Shown: positions 17,486 through 24,710 of the stretch, in pieces
Layout of the letters: each line of letters starts with the position of its first letter
Position numbering within the stretch: position 1 is the stretch's first letter
IMG/VR virus record: IMGVR_UViG_3300042452_000984
Span: 1 to 64,000 of that record
Source of the DNA: a virus
DNA: 64,000 bases
Reading direction: 5' to 3' (one strand)
Notes under the pieces: generated by a model
The model's input: only the letters and a program-made list of their open reading frames with translations
The model's database searches: none
What the model was told of the DNA's origin: nothing
Made by a program: the position numbers and the translations under genes

Positions 17486-18180
17486 CCCGCCTCCCGTCGC
17501 CATCTAGCCTCTAACAATTCCCGATAGCCGATCGCATCAATCAGCACCCGTGGCTCATTCTGTAGGTTCCATTCCGCATCATCTAGCCCGGGGCAACGGT
17601 AGCGGTAGATCGTCTCGCAGGTGATATTCTTCTCCCGCAGGTATAGGTCCTCCGGGTTGGCGGGGTGGGTAAGGTGAATCAGGCGTTTAACGCTCATCGC
17701 CTCACCGGTGGGTTCGCTCAAGGGTAGGGCACCCTCTAGGGGCACCTGAAGCACATTGGCGCCATAGACAACGGTTTGATGGGCGATGATGTCCCCCTGC
17801 ACCGTGGCACGAATAATCCGCAGCCGTACCGATCGCCGTAGTGACTGCAATTCATCAATCAACTCCCGACGCCGATCGCGATCGTCACCCGCCTCCTCCA
17901 TCAATTTGATAAACCGCGCCTGGTAGCCTAGTAGCTTATGGTTGGCCCAGGGCGGCACCGGCAGGCACCGGTCTAAGCGAATGCAACGCTTAGGCGTCTC
18001 TGGCGGTAGCTCCGGTTGTCGTTGACGGCGGTATGTCTGTACCAGACGATCAATAGACTCGTCTAAAATATGGACGGTGGCATCAAGCTCGACGCTAGCG
18101 CCCTGGCCCGCTTTGATGCCTAGCCTATCTAAGGTATTGAAGGCAGACTGTAAATTATCATGGGGGATCGTGATGGCCAT
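17482..18180 (-). CDS. Unrecognised minus-strand protein, 232 residues
   Basis: Start ATG 18180 was chosen over longer frames because it forms an 8-base start-start overlap with the plus gene at 18173 and has GGGAAAAG upstream. The product is Arg-rich with a helical middle (DRDRRRELIDELQSLRRSVR) and a C-terminal IGYRELLEARWRRE. No family recognised. It is one of three leftward genes inside the otherwise rightward left and centre of the window and may be expressed at another stage than the head genes. Confidence 0.7.
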   Translation of the reverse strand: MAITIPHDNLQSAFNTLDRLGIKAGQGASVELDATVHILDESIDRLVQTYRRQRQPELPPETPKRCIRLDRCLPVPPWANHKLLGYQARFIKLMEEAGDDRDRRRELIDELQSLRRSVRLRIIRATVQGDIIAHQTVVYGANVLQVPLEGALPLSEPTGEAMSVKRLIHLTHPANPEDLYLREKNITCETIYRYRCPGLDDAEWNLQNEPRVLIDAIGYRELLEARWRREAG

Positions 18181-18421
18181 AGTAGACTTTTCCCAGGTGG
18201 CGGCAGCAGCCTTTAGCGATATGCTGATCCTACGCGATCGCGTCCTGCACGAACGCGAAACCTTCCGCAATGAGTCTGCCAACTGGCAAGAGCTAACCAA
18301 GCTCGATGAACCCGCCCTCCAGGACCGGCTGATGCGCTGTGAAATCCTAAACCGCACCGAGGCGTTGATCCGCACCACAGACCTACGCTGTCACCCCCTG
18401 GAGGTGCTGAACTGTGATTAA
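18173..18421 (+). CDS. Small helical protein, 82 residues
   Basis: ATG 18173 with GGGGGA 5-6 bases upstream; that ribosome site lies within the opposite-strand gene. The product is a charged helical protein (MLILRDRVLHERETFRNES) that could form a coiled coil. It overlaps the next start by 8 bases, so it belongs to the head operon that continues to 19657. Confidence 0.7.
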   Translation: MAIVDFSQVAAAAFSDMLILRDRVLHERETFRNESANWQELTKLDEPALQDRLMRCEILNRTEALIRTTDLRCHPLEVLNCD

Positions 18422-18626
18422 TTGGCGTTCCTACCTAGAAGGCGTCCGGGATGCGCTGTGCGCCTTTGATAAGCCTACCGCGTTCGATATTCTGGAACTA
18501 GCGATGCGCTTTAACGAGACCGGCGATCGCGCTGACATTTACCAAGCCTGGCGCTCCATGTTTCCCCATTGGCGACCAACACGGGATATGGAGCGTCAAA
18601 GCTTCCAGCGTTGGGGCGTCGAATAA
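18414..18626 (+). CDS. Small protein before the minor head gene, 70 residues
   Basis: GTG start at 18414 overlapping the upstream stop; its TAA (18624-18626) overlaps the ATG of the minor head gene. Aromatic and acidic small protein (WRSYLEGVRDAL, AWRSMFPHW). Unrecognised; translational coupling argues it is real. Confidence 0.65.
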   Translation: MINWRSYLEGVRDALCAFDKPTAFDILELAMRFNETGDRADIYQAWRSMFPHWRPTRDMERQSFQRWGVE

Positions 18627-19657
18627 TGTGGTCCCCCCTTGCCCCCGATGACTTCAGCCAGTTTGAACCGACCGATATTATCGCGTTCCTGGATTGGTTT
18701 GAGCGACAGTACGAGGACGCGATCGCGCTTGGCATTGTCGATGGCTATGTGGAGGGGGTAACCGAACCCTATTTGGTGAATATCTCCACCGGCCAACCGA
18801 TACCGGAGTGGGTAGCGACCGTCCTCAAGGTACGAGAGGTGGCCCAGTGGGCGTACCAACAACAGGAACCGATTGCCGCCCGCCTGCGCCGCAACTTGGC
18901 CGCCATCATCCCGGATGACCAGGTGGCAGGCTACGCCGCCCGGTTCAGGGTGACACCGCAGGACATTGCTAACGTCCCCCCGGCGGTGAGGGAAAGCTTT
19001 AACCAGGGCGCTCGCTTTTCATTGGACTGGGTGAAACGCCTATCCGATGACGCCCGGGGCATGATGCGCGATGTGCTGGCGGTGGAGTCGCTAAAGAACC
19101 GTAACCCCGCCGGGGCCGTACCCATCCTTGAAAACCTATTGCGCCGCGATCTAATCGCCCAGGAGCTAGGCGCTGACCCTAGCGCTGTCACCCCGGCCAT
19201 GGTGCAGGAGTGGTTGATTAATACCGAGTCACGGTTGTTAAATGCGATCGCGTCCCGGGCGCAGACCATCTCCCGCACCGAATCTATGCGGATGATGAAC
19301 CTAGGCATCCTGGCCACGCTAGAGGCAAGCGAACAACGGTTGGCCTACGTCATGCCCCACGCGGGCTCCTGCGAGCATTGCCGCCGGTTGATTGACGGTC
19401 GCGTTTTTACAATAGAGGTGCTAAAGCGCAACCTATTTGCTAATTTTGGCGTTCGCCCTGATGCTTGGGTAGCCAGCCTACCTCAGCACCCTAACTGTCG
19501 CCATTCGGCTGGCAAGATACCGGTTAAATTCAGGCGCAAGCTTGTCAACCTGGACATCCCACCAGAGGGGCTGGTGCTGCAATACTACGGCTTGCCTGGC
19601 GGTAAAACATCCATGGATGCCTTGGAACTGCCAGAGGTGGAATGGCTAGAGCCCTAG
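18626..19657 (+). CDS. Minor head protein, MuF/SPP1 gp7-like
   Basis: 343 residues from ATG 18626 (TAATG overlap). The C-terminal half carries the phage head-morphogenesis signature: SRTESMRMMNLGILATLE, then GSCEHCRRLIDGRVF and LPQHPNCRHS, with the two Cys pairs and His typical of the MuF-type domain. Such proteins sit at the portal, act in head assembly and can enter the host with DNA. The N-terminal half is helical and unassigned. It ends 4 bases into a convergent minus-strand gene. Confidence 0.85.
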   Translation: MWSPLAPDDFSQFEPTDIIAFLDWFERQYEDAIALGIVDGYVEGVTEPYLVNISTGQPIPEWVATVLKVREVAQWAYQQQEPIAARLRRNLAAIIPDDQVAGYAARFRVTPQDIANVPPAVRESFNQGARFSLDWVKRLSDDARGMMRDVLAVESLKNRNPAGAVPILENLLRRDLIAQELGADPSAVTPAMVQEWLINTESRLLNAIASRAQTISRTESMRMMNLGILATLEASEQRLAYVMPHAGSCEHCRRLIDGRVFTIEVLKRNLFANFGVRPDAWVASLPQHPNCRHSAGKIPVKFRRKLVNLDIPPEGLVLQYYGLPGGKTSMDALELPEVEWLEP

Positions 19658-19896
19658 CTAAGTCCCAGGATCGTCAGCCTGTCTTGATCGTAATCCTCTA
19701 ATACTAGAACGCACTCCGCTCCATTGCAGATGAAGTTGAGCGTGATCTGGGTATCTACATGACTCTTTAGCCATCGGGCTGCCACCGCCCCGCAGGCGCC
19801 ATCCACGCCCTTAAAACGCAAGCGATCGCCATCGCTGACAATGTACAGCGCATTTTCTCCGGGAACATACCGAAAACTTTTGAGCGTCATGTGCAT
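19654..19896 (-). CDS. Small minus-strand protein, 80 residues
   Basis: ATG 19896 with AGGGG six bases upstream on the minus strand; a second in-frame ATG is two codons on. The product is a compact mixed alpha/beta protein (MTLKSFRYVPGENALYI, GDRLRFKG). Unrecognised. It overlaps the minor head gene by 4 bases tail to tail. Confidence 0.6.
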   Translation of the reverse strand: MHMTLKSFRYVPGENALYIVSDGDRLRFKGVDGACGAVAARWLKSHVDTQITLNFICNGAECVLVLEDYDQDRLTILGLS

Positions 19897-19941
19897 GGCT
19901 AGCCCCTTCTCCGTGAAATCACTAGATTATTGCATATTTGC

Positions 19942-19968
19942 TTGACCATTGCTTATTTGCAATATACT
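19942..19968 (+). promoter_or_regulatory. Promoter with TTATTTGCAATA motif
   Basis: TTGACC (19942-19947) and TATACT (19963-19968), 15 bases apart, with CTTATTTGCAATA (19952-19964) lying across the spacer. It would drive the secreted-protein gene at 20035 and perhaps the DNA-metabolism operon after it. Confidence 0.6.
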
Positions 19969-19998
19969 ATTTGAAATGTGAGCCACGGGGTTCACGAC

Positions 19999-20022
19999 AC
20001 TCAAAAGACCACTCAAAAGACC
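19999..20022 (+). repeat. 12-bp tandem repeat in the leader
   Basis: ACTCAAAAGACC occurs twice in direct tandem (19999-20010, 20011-20022) between promoter and ribosome site. The same 12-mer is in the leader of the minus-strand gene at 59374 (59376-59387). Confidence 0.8.
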
Positions 20023-20034
20023 ACGGAGAAGACT

Positions 20035-20343
20035 ATGAAAAGCTTTATTGTTGCCACCCTGATCGCTACCCTGCTCCCCACCGCTGCCATGGCCACCACC
20101 GGGATGCCCGGGCGAGGCGGGGATGGGCACTGCCCCATCAAGGAGTTGGCCACAGACCCCGACTGCGCCCGCGAGGGCGCCCAATGGCGGGGCACTGGCC
20201 GGGAGCAAGCCAAGTCTAAGCGGGACGAATTCCCCCAGTGCCGAGCTAGCGGTGGCGGTCAGCAGACCGTCTACACCTGCAAGGGTAACCCCCGCAATGA
20301 GTTCCCTGGCGATCGCCCCCGGCAACCCCGCCACCTTGGCTAA
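20035..20343 (+). CDS. Small secreted protein with signal peptide, 102 residues
   Basis: ATG 20035 has CGGAGA upstream. The first 20 residues are a clear Sec signal peptide (KSF, hydrophobic VATLIATLLPTAA, then AMA cleavage before TTG). The mature part has four cysteines (CPIKEL, DPDCA, PQCRA, YTCKG), suggesting two disulfides in the periplasm, and is Gly/Arg-rich. No family recognised. A secreted phage product with its own promoter could serve lysis, superinfection exclusion or protection from periplasmic enzymes. Confidence 0.75.
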   Translation: MKSFIVATLIATLLPTAAMATTGMPGRGGDGHCPIKELATDPDCAREGAQWRGTGREQAKSKRDEFPQCRASGGGQQTVYTCKGNPRNEFPGDRPRQPRHLG

Positions 20344-20357
20344 TTGACTGACCCTTT

Positions 20358-20384
20358 GGGGCTGGCTTCGGCTGGCCCCCATTT
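20358..20384 (+). terminator. Intrinsic terminator with UUCG loop
   Basis: GGGGCTGGC (20358-20366), TTCG, GCTGGCCCC (20371-20379); two G-U pairs complete a 9-bp stem, followed by ATTTCGTTTATTT. Confidence 0.65.
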
Positions 20385-20410
20385 CGTTTATTTAGGAGAA
20401 CCAGGCAACT

Positions 20411-21181
20411 ATGGCAGACATTGATCCAAATTTGGCGATCGCACTCGCGTTAGAGGAGATCGCGGCATCCTTGAAGGCGATTGCGCTATCGGCAATACCC
20501 AAAAGTACTCAGCCCCTAGGCTTCCAGGCGGACGCCGGGCGGCCAGAGTTTATCTTTGCCAACCTTGTCAAAGGGAATGGCGATGGCTGGTATCGGCTAC
20601 TGGAAAATAACCAACAGGAAACCATGCCCCCTGCGTTCTGGGGTTTGGTGAAGGATTTGCGGTTTGTCCAGCGGGAACGGCGAGGCGAAGACGTTACCAA
20701 ACTCGACTTGGTGATGGAGGGTGAAGACGGCAAGACTTATATTTTCGAGTCTGGCGCCCAGTCATTTTTTAGCCGCTCCCTACTGACCGCCTTAAGCCTA
20801 TGCCCTGTAGCTGACTTACAGCAACCCATTCGATTGTTTAGCTACATTTCAGAGCTACAGACCGGCGACAAAACTCTAAACGTCAGCATCACCTCGCAAT
20901 CCGGCAAGCTCCAGGCTAGCTGGAAGGCGGATGACGACTGGCGGGCGATCGCTACCGAGGCAAAAACCAGGGTTTACAAAGCCTTGGGCAAAGAAGCGCC
21001 AGCACCGGAACCCACCACCCAACCAGCGGCACCGCCACCAACCCGCAATAGTCCCCCGGCAGGTAATCCACCTGGCGGAGCCCGCGATCGCATTGCCCAA
21101 CGTGCCAACGCTAAGCCCGTCGCCGCTAAAGTGACAGACTCGCGGGCGGCAACTGATTGGGATGAAGAGATACCGTTCTAG
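20411..21181 (+). CDS. SSB-like single-stranded DNA-binding protein
   Basis: 256 residues. The decisive feature is the C-terminus: a long Pro/Ala-rich disordered linker (from about 195) ending in ATDWDEEIPF, the acidic tip by which bacterial SSBs recruit partner proteins. The N-terminal 190 residues are probably OB-type beta structure (TLNVSITSQSGKLQASWK) but diverged from ordinary SSB and longer. AGGAGAACC precedes the ATG. It heads the operon with the sliding clamp and DpdA. Alternatives: a recombination mediator that copied the SSB tip. Confidence 0.7.
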   Translation: MADIDPNLAIALALEEIAASLKAIALSAIPKSTQPLGFQADAGRPEFIFANLVKGNGDGWYRLLENNQQETMPPAFWGLVKDLRFVQRERRGEDVTKLDLVMEGEDGKTYIFESGAQSFFSRSLLTALSLCPVADLQQPIRLFSYISELQTGDKTLNVSITSQSGKLQASWKADDDWRAIATEAKTRVYKALGKEAPAPEPTTQPAAPPPTRNSPPAGNPPGGARDRIAQRANAKPVAAKVTDSRAATDWDEEIPF

Positions 21182-21189
21182 GAGTAGTT

Positions 21190-21387
21190 ATGAACCAACC
21201 TATTCAGCTATCGACTGAGGCAGAGTTTGCGATCGCCCAATTTCAGCGATCGCTAGAAAGCCTGGAGTTTACCCGGGAAAACTTCAACGAACTCAAGACC
21301 ATCGCCCTTGGCTTAAAGCGTCTGGAGGCGGCCCAACGGGCGTTTCTGGTAGCTCAGGTAAAAGAGTCCTGGGGGAGGCCATTATGA
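21190..21387 (+). CDS. Small helical protein, 65 residues
   Basis: ATG 21190 with AGGAG upstream; overlaps the next start by ATGA. Two predicted amphipathic helices (EFAIAQFQRSLESLEF, ELKTIALGLKRLEAAQ). Unrecognised; its place between the SSB-like protein and the clamp suggests a replication accessory role, which is only inference. Confidence 0.65.
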   Translation: MNQPIQLSTEAEFAIAQFQRSLESLEFTRENFNELKTIALGLKRLEAAQRAFLVAQVKESWGRPL

Positions 21388-21617
21388 CCAACCTCAACCG
21401 CCTAGTTGACTTAATGCGACAAGCCCGACAGCGGGCAGTATCGGAGCGATCGCTAGTCATGCCCACTAGCTACTCATCGCGCCGTGGCGTTTCCCATGCT
21501 TTTCTCTGTTTGAACTGCAAGTTCTACAACCCTACCACCCAAGCTTACTTGCGGTGTGCGGTTCACCCTGAAGGGCCGAAGAGCGATACCTTCTGCACTG
21601 ACAAGGAGGAGCGATGA
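21384..21617 (+). CDS. Cysteine-motif protein of cyanobacterial type, 77 residues
   Basis: A four-cysteine arrangement, CLNCKFY, LRCAVHP and DTFC, follows a basic N-terminal helix. Small proteins with a CxxCKxF...CAVHP pattern are familiar from cyanobacterial genomes and probably bind zinc or an iron-sulfur cluster. Coupled on both sides by 4-base overlaps. Confidence 0.7.
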   Translation: MTNLNRLVDLMRQARQRAVSERSLVMPTSYSSRRGVSHAFLCLNCKFYNPTTQAYLRCAVHPEGPKSDTFCTDKEER

Positions 21618-22156
21618 GGAGACTGTTATTGCTCGACCACACCGCCCTGGTGCAGCACCGGAATGGCCCCGGTGTCTACATCAACAACCGGGACAATATG
21701 ACATTGGTTCCAGGCATTCTAGGCGCCCTGGAGCCCTACGTTGACAGGAACTACAACGTCGCCATCTGTAGCAACCAGGGCGGCGTCGAGAAAGGCCACC
21801 TAGCGTTCGGTGCTTGCCAAAACCTATTCGGTGAAATGTTCAAGCTGTCCAACTATTGGGTTCAGGCCATTTGGTTTTGCCCCCTAGCCCGGGGCAGCAC
21901 CGGCAGTTATGCCATTCAAATGACGATGCCCTACGAACCCAAGACCTATACCAAATGCCAAAAGTATGCCACCACCGGCTACCGGATGCCCCAGGCGGGC
22001 ATGATTTTGGCCGCCATGGACTGGTTTGGGGTAACGCCTGAGCAGACCACCATGGTGGGCTTACAGCCGGAGGCTTACTATGCCGCCGCTGATGCAGGCG
22101 TCAAAAAGTTTGTCCACAGTTCGTACTTTGTTGAAAAAGCGGGAGTATTGCAATGA
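21614..22156 (+). CDS. HAD-superfamily phosphatase-like protein
   Basis: 180 residues with the fold signature of HisB/PNKP-type HAD phosphatases: LLLLDHTALV at the N-terminus (Asp8 as nucleophile, but His-Thr-Ala in place of the usual DxDGT), VAICSNQGGVEKGH as motif II, YRMPQAGMILAAMDWFGV in place of the Lys-Pro motif III, and TTMVGLQPEAYYAAADAGVKKF where motif IV normally has GD. Loss of the acid in motifs I and IV suggests weak or no phosphatase activity. Polynucleotide 3'-phosphatase ancestry would suit its place beside the clamp. Coupled to dnaN by ATGA. Confidence 0.7.
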   Translation: MRRLLLLDHTALVQHRNGPGVYINNRDNMTLVPGILGALEPYVDRNYNVAICSNQGGVEKGHLAFGACQNLFGEMFKLSNYWVQAIWFCPLARGSTGSYAIQMTMPYEPKTYTKCQKYATTGYRMPQAGMILAAMDWFGVTPEQTTMVGLQPEAYYAAADAGVKKFVHSSYFVEKAGVLQ

Positions 22157-23271
22157 AATTTACAGTAGATGCGGGTGATCTGGCAGAGGCGATCGCGCTG
22201 TGCGATCGCGCTATCCCTAAGCGCCCTAGCCGCCCTATCCTGGGCCACATGCTAATGCAGCTAGACAATGGCAGCCTTACCCTAAAAGGGTTTGACGAGG
22301 CGCTAGGGATTAGCTTCTCGTTGCCAGTGGATATGGAGCAATCCGGTGATTGTTGCATATCCCCAACCTACCTAAAGCCCATCCTGGAGCGCCTATCCGG
22401 GCAGGTGGCCTTAGACCTGCAATACCCTGTCCTGGTGCTAACCACCCTGGGCGCCGAGTACCGGATTAACACCCTCCTGGCTGAGGACTACCCCAACTTG
22501 CCCGAGGTGGACGGTACCCCGGTGGAGTTGTCTATCTCGTCAGAGGAACTACGAGCCGCGATCGCGGCTACGGTGTTCTGCGCCAGTACTGACGAAAGCA
22601 AGCAGGTACTTACCGGCGTTCACTTCTCCGTTACCCCCGGCGAAGGGGGGGAGGCAGGGGTGATGGAGTTAGCGGCCACCGATGGCCATCGGATGATCGC
22701 CTACCCGCTACCCGGTAGCGTTGTCATCCCCGATGACTATCGCCCCGTCACCCTGCCCGGGAAGAGCCTGCGGGAACTGCTAACCGTCCTGAAGGGCGAG
22801 GGTGCCGTCAAGCTGACGTTTGATGACGTGTCTGTGCGTGCCCTATGCGGGGACACCGAGCTCTATAGCCGGGTTATCGAGGGGCAATACCCCAACTACC
22901 GGCAGCTATTCCCCAAGGTGTTCTCTAAGGTGGCGACCTGCGATCGCAAGCCATTCTTAGCCGCCCTCGATCGCACCTTGGTGGTGGCCGGTGAAAACAA
23001 GGACATCGTTAAGCTGGAGTTTGACACCACTGGGCTGGTGATGAGTGCAGAGGCAAAAGAAGCGGCCAAAGCTCAGGAACATGTCGAGGGCGTAACCTGT
23101 AGCGAACCCATCACCCTAGCGGGGAACGGTAAGTACATCAAGGAGGCGCTAACCAATGCGATCGTGGGTGAAACCTTCACTATGGAAATGAATAAGCCAG
23201 AAAGCCCAGTGGTTTTTACAGATGGGTCCCCGGCGACCTATTTAATGATGCCCATTCAGATTAGGGGTTAA
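22153..23271 (+). CDS. dnaN: DNA polymerase III beta sliding clamp
   Basis: 372 residues, the normal length of bacterial DnaN. Three-domain pattern is intact: MKFTVDAGDLAEAIALCDRA, SRPILGHMLMQL and TLKGFDEALGIS in domain I; LRAAIAATVFCASTDESKQVLTG-type start of domain II followed by ELAATDGHRMIAYPL; IEGQYPNYRQLFP leading into domain III; and a C-terminal YLMMPIQIRG matching the ...MP(M/V)R-type end that lines the binding pocket. It is a bacterial-type beta clamp, not the T4 gp45 type. Within a coupled operon with SSB-like, HAD and DpdA genes. It could replace or compete with the host clamp at phage forks. Confidence 0.96.
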   Translation: MKFTVDAGDLAEAIALCDRAIPKRPSRPILGHMLMQLDNGSLTLKGFDEALGISFSLPVDMEQSGDCCISPTYLKPILERLSGQVALDLQYPVLVLTTLGAEYRINTLLAEDYPNLPEVDGTPVELSISSEELRAAIAATVFCASTDESKQVLTGVHFSVTPGEGGEAGVMELAATDGHRMIAYPLPGSVVIPDDYRPVTLPGKSLRELLTVLKGEGAVKLTFDDVSVRALCGDTELYSRVIEGQYPNYRQLFPKVFSKVATCDRKPFLAALDRTLVVAGENKDIVKLEFDTTGLVMSAEAKEAAKAQEHVEGVTCSEPITLAGNGKYIKEALTNAIVGETFTMEMNKPESPVVFTDGSPATYLMMPIQIRG

Positions 23272-23273
23272 CC

Positions 23274-23453
23274 ATGGACCTACAGCCCGGTTACGCGATC
23301 GCCTATCGTCCATCCACGGAAGAGCCCTGGCAGCAAGCGTCTGTCTTTGCGGTCATTGGCGACAAGGTGATGGTTAAGTTGCCCCTGGGCGGCAACACGT
23401 CCAGAATCGTCACGGTGGACATTGACAGTGGTTTGATAGGGCCACCGTTCTGA
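23274..23453 (+). CDS. Small beta-rich protein, 59 residues
   Basis: ATG 23274 two bases after the clamp stop; TGA overlaps the DpdA start (TGATG, 23451-23455). The product reads as a small beta barrel (QASVFAVIGDKVMVKLPL, RIVTVDIDSG). Unrecognised, but its coupling between clamp and DpdA argues that it is real. Confidence 0.65.
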   Translation: MDLQPGYAIAYRPSTEEPWQQASVFAVIGDKVMVKLPLGGNTSRIVTVDIDSGLIGPPF

Positions 23454-24193
23454 TGCAGGAGTTTTACATAGGCTGGCATCAGCCCGTCAACGGCCTGTCT
23501 GGCTGCGGGGATTTTCCCCGGTGCATGGTGTCAGTCAATCGACTTCTAAGGCGTCGCTCTCCCTTCCCGGTTCAGTCCTGGATATTGGATAGCGGCGCTT
23601 TTACTCGCATTGCTGGCGGACAAGGGCACCTGCCATTAGAAGACTATGCCAAAGAGATCCGGCGATGGGCAAAAAACGGCAACCTTGTGGCAGCTGTGGC
23701 ACAGGACTATATGTGTGAACCATTTATCCTTGGCAAGACCGGGCTAACAATCCAAGACCACCAACGGCTAACCATAGAGAACTACGATCGCCTGCTTGCC
23801 CTAAATACCGGCGTCTATATCATGCCAGTATTACAGGGCTACTCTCCCGCTGACTACGTTAGACACCTGCACGATTACGGCGATCGCTTGCACCATGGAC
23901 AATGGGTAGGGGTGGGTTCTGTCTGCAAGCGAAACAGCAACCCTGGGGCAATTGAAGCCGTCTTGATGGCGATTAAGGCGGCCCGCCCCGATCTGAGGTT
24001 GCACGGGTTTGGCGTTAAGAAGACCGCCCTAGAATCTTCAATTGTGTGGGACTTACTTTACTCAGCAGACAGCCAAGCCCATAGCTTTGCAGCACGGATG
24101 GAGAACCGAAACGCCAATTGCCCAAAGGTTGCGCTTAATTACGCCAAAGGCATCGGCAGCCCCTTGCAGGCATCCATATTTTCAGCGTTCTGA
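23453..24193 (+). CDS. dpdA: DpdA-family DNA 7-deazaguanine transglycosylase
   Basis: 246 residues. Matches the phage DpdA (TGT-like) family along its length: FYIGWHQ, WILDSGAFT (Asp46, first catalytic Asp region), YAKEIRRW, AVAQDYMCEPF with LGKTGLTIQDHQRLTIENY, MPVLQGYSPADYVRHL, VGVGSVCKR, LRLHGFGVK and a late LLYSADSQAHSF. DpdA enzymes exchange guanine in DNA for a 7-deazaguanine such as preQ0, which protects phage DNA from restriction. No preQ0 synthesis gene (folE, queD, queE, queC) is visible, so the base would come from the host queuosine pathway or from genes outside the window. Last gene of the clamp operon, followed by a strong terminator. Confidence 0.85.
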   Translation: MQEFYIGWHQPVNGLSGCGDFPRCMVSVNRLLRRRSPFPVQSWILDSGAFTRIAGGQGHLPLEDYAKEIRRWAKNGNLVAAVAQDYMCEPFILGKTGLTIQDHQRLTIENYDRLLALNTGVYIMPVLQGYSPADYVRHLHDYGDRLHHGQWVGVGSVCKRNSNPGAIEAVLMAIKAARPDLRLHGFGVKKTALESSIVWDLLYSADSQAHSFAARMENRNANCPKVALNYAKGIGSPLQASIFSAF

Positions 24194-24207
24194 TGCCGCA
24201 CCCAAAA

Positions 24208-24244
24208 CAAAACACCCCGGCCAAATGACGACCGGGGTGTTTTG
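24208..24244. terminator. Bidirectional intrinsic terminator
   Basis: A 13-bp perfect stem, CAAAACACCCCGG (24208-24220) and CCGGGGTGTTTTG (24232-24244), with A- and T-rich flanks on both sides. It separates the convergent dpdA operon and the leftward gene at 24259-24528. Confidence 0.9.
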
Positions 24245-24258
24245 TTGCTTGGATGACG

Positions 24259-24528
24259 CTATTCAACCTCAGCCTTCCTAAGAGCTTGCCAAATGTCTTG
24301 AAAATCAGTCTCTTCCTCAAGGTTAATAGGCTCGCACTCTTCTAACGCGGCTAAAGCTTGGGCGGCATAATACTCGCCAGAGGCGTAATCGTCAAAGATT
24401 TTGATAACAGTAGGGCTTACGTTTTCGGCCATTAACCCAGAATAGGGATTAACGTTTGTGTCAGCATTTAACCGAGAAAAAGCTTGATTGATTTGAGTGG
24501 CATAGTCAGCAGCAGTAGCAGTAGTCAT
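24259..24528 (-). CDS. Small acidic protein under duplicated promoter, 89 residues
   Basis: Start at ATG 24528 (minus strand), downstream of a near-consensus promoter; a longer frame from 24561 would begin inside the -10. The product is very acidic and helical (LAALEECEPINLEEETDF) with a Tyr-rich middle, of a DNA-mimic-like composition. It is a one-gene cassette: promoter, gene, bidirectional terminator. Unrecognised; its promoter twin at 7505 drives another orphan small gene. An anti-defence role is a reasonable but untested guess. Confidence 0.7.
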   Translation of the reverse strand: MTTATAADYATQINQAFSRLNADTNVNPYSGLMAENVSPTVIKIFDDYASGEYYAAQALAALEECEPINLEEETDFQDIWQALRKAEVE

Positions 24529-24542
24529 AATTGGTAACTCCA

Positions 24543-24600
24543 AGTGGTTCAACAATTTCAATAGTAAAAGACCTTTATCGTATTGTCAACACTTTTCGAT
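24543..24600 (-). promoter_or_regulatory. Strong promoter with flanking dyads, copy 2
   Basis: On the minus strand: TTGACA (24584-24589), 17 bases, TACTAT (24561-24566). The leader TTGAAATTGTTGAACCACT (24543-24561) is identical to that at 7532-7550, and the -35 is again flanked by TATCG and CGATA with 16 bases between, with shared AAAGTGTTGAC. Confidence 0.85.
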
Positions 24601-24649
24601 AAATTAGTTAAACCGTCGCGATCGCGTGTCAACCCAACCATTTCTCGAA

Positions 24650-24676
24650 CCTACGCTAAGATAGGCATAGCGTAGG
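24650..24676 (+). promoter_or_regulatory. Inverted repeat upstream of the prohead protease
   Basis: CCTACGCT (24650-24657) and AGCGTAGG (24669-24676), 11-base loop, containing TAAGAT as possible -10. It lies 35 bases before the protease ATG in a 180-base intergenic stretch and may mark the head-gene promoter. Confidence 0.45.
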
Positions 24677-24710
24677 CATAATTTATTTTTTCCTAGTCCG
24701 TATCTCCTCC

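Noticed and set aside
18180-18378. N-terminal extension of the minus-strand gene at 17482-18180
   Set aside because: The extra 66 residues are Ser/Arg-rich antisense of the gene at 18173, and the ATG at 18180 has a better context.
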